Made by a program: the position numbers and the translations under genes. A DNA stretch of 64,000 nucleotides, taken from assembly GCA_963707275.1 (NCBI GenBank), contig CAVPPH010000001.1, forward strand, positions 434,001-498,000, given 5' to 3'. Source of the DNA: JACKBK01 sp963707275 (GTDB lineage Bacteria > Chloroflexota > Anaerolineae > JAAEKA01). The notes under the pieces were generated by a model. That model worked only from the letters and a program-made list of their open reading frames with translations, did not search any database and was not told the DNA's origin. Positions 63,438 through 64,000 of the stretch are shown piece by piece (the first letter of the stretch is position 1; each line of letters begins with the position of its first letter).

Positions 63438-64000
63438 ATGAACAGCGATGCAGCCGCGCTGGAGCCTGCGCCGGCCTACGACGGGCCGATGGTCGATCGC
63501 TTTGGCCGCGCCATCAACTATCTGCGCATTTCGCTGACCGACGCCTGCAACCTGCGCTGCGTCTATTGCATGCCGGAGCACATGACCTTCCGGCCGCGCG
63601 ACGAACTGCTGCATGGCCACGAGATCATGGCAATCGTGCGCGCCTCGGCTGAACTTGGCACGACCAAGATCCGCCTGACGGGCGGCGAACCGACGATCCG
63701 GCCCGGCATTGTGGAGATGGTGCGATCGATTGCCAGCGTGCCCGGCATCTCCCAGGTGGCGATGACCACCAACGGCCTCTTGCTGGCTGAGCTGGCTGAG
63801 CCGTTGGCGCGGGCCGGCCTGCGCGGCCTGAACGTCAGCATCGACACGCTGGACCCGGTGAAGTTCAAGCGCATCACCCGCTGGGGCGATCTGGGCCGCG
63901 TGTGGGACGGCATCACCGCTGCCGAGGCCGCCGGGATGCACCCGCTGAAGATCAACGCGGTGGTGACGCGCGGCTTCAACGACGACGAAGCGGTTGCGCT
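63438..64000 (+). CDS. moaA: GTP 3',8-cyclase (cut by window edge)
   Basis: The first 187 codons of a radical SAM enzyme that starts molybdenum cofactor synthesis from GTP. Read from ATG 63438 (MNSDAAALEPAPAYDG), 35 nt after the regulator stop. The SAM cluster motif is CNLRCVYC, and RLTGGEPTIRPG and TTNGLLLAELAEPLARAGL match MoaA. The second Fe-S site would lie beyond 64000. Co-transcription with the regulator gene is likely. Confidence 0.94.
   Translation, partial: MNSDAAALEPAPAYDGPMVDRFGRAINYLRISLTDACNLRCVYCMPEHMTFRPRDELLHGHEIMAIVRASAELGTTKIRLTGGEPTIRPGIVEMVRSIASVPGISQVAMTTNGLLLAELAEPLARAGLRGLNVSIDTLDPVKFKRITRWGDLGRVWDGITAAEAAGMHPLKINAVVTRGFNDDEAVA

Overview
This GC-rich 64 kb window most resembles a chromosome segment of a Chloroflexota bacterium (Anaerolineae/Caldilineae type). 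That placement is inferred from gene content: a DUF951 protein, a MoxR/DUF58 cluster, a fused NuoCD, Thr/Pro-rich secreted lipoproteins, large secreted propeller-like proteins with Ig-like modules, and near-consensus sigma-70 promoters, several of them leaderless. No rRNA, tRNA, CRISPR array, IS element or prophage was recognised.

Layout. 1-9.2 kb: secreted alpha/beta hydrolase (cut by the edge), cytoplasmic HtrA-like protease, LuxR-type regulator, two methyltransferases, leaderless LysM/M23 peptidase, penicillin acylase family enzyme, HAD hydrolase. 9.2-9.9 kb: a small-ORF locus with a perfect consensus promoter, a 30-codon ORF with ideal Shine-Dalgarno sequence, and two related terminators. 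10-14.3 kb: membrane protein of unknown function, ThiF/MoeB-type E1 enzyme, and a SAM-I riboswitch upstream of a trans-sulfuration enzyme. 14.3-24.5 kb: secreted hydrolase, DUF4015 glycosidase-like protein with Ig-like repeats, DUF951, MFS transporter, Nif3, infA, rpsU and a histidine kinase/response regulator pair. 24.7-34.4 kb: MoxR-DUF58-CBS, SDR epimerase, alpha-glucan phosphorylase, DUF6391-like protein, holA and xth. 34.4-43.2 kb: three tandem paralogues of a large secreted protein; two share about 1.7 kb that reads as identical apart from two one-base indels. 43.2-46.5 kb: sugar ABC importer without an ATPase. 46.9-53 kb: membrane Fe-S oxidoreductase, lipoprotein and CHAT-TM-TPR protein. 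53-64 kb: methyltransferase, Mrp Fe-S carrier, FAD oxidoreductase, UPF0173 hydrolase, a complex I block (nuoB-nuoCD-nuoI), a divergent Cys-bearing winged-helix regulator and moaA (cut by the edge).

Two cautions and highlights. First, many conserved single-copy genes (thiF twice, metB, glgP twice, xth, mrp and a methyltransferase) are broken by single-base indels although both halves remain well conserved. The duplicated paralogues differ by two indels and no substitution that I noticed. This pattern fits unpolished long-read consensus error better than gene decay, so broken genes are annotated as one gene each. Second, the most unusual biology is in complex I: NuoB carries a C-terminal lamin-tail-like domain and NuoI carries an Ala/Pro-rich tail with two copies of a conserved segment of about 43 residues. 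Also notable are the small-ORF locus, the long-arm SAM-I riboswitch with two stacked control hairpins, and a set of long perfect palindromes between genes.
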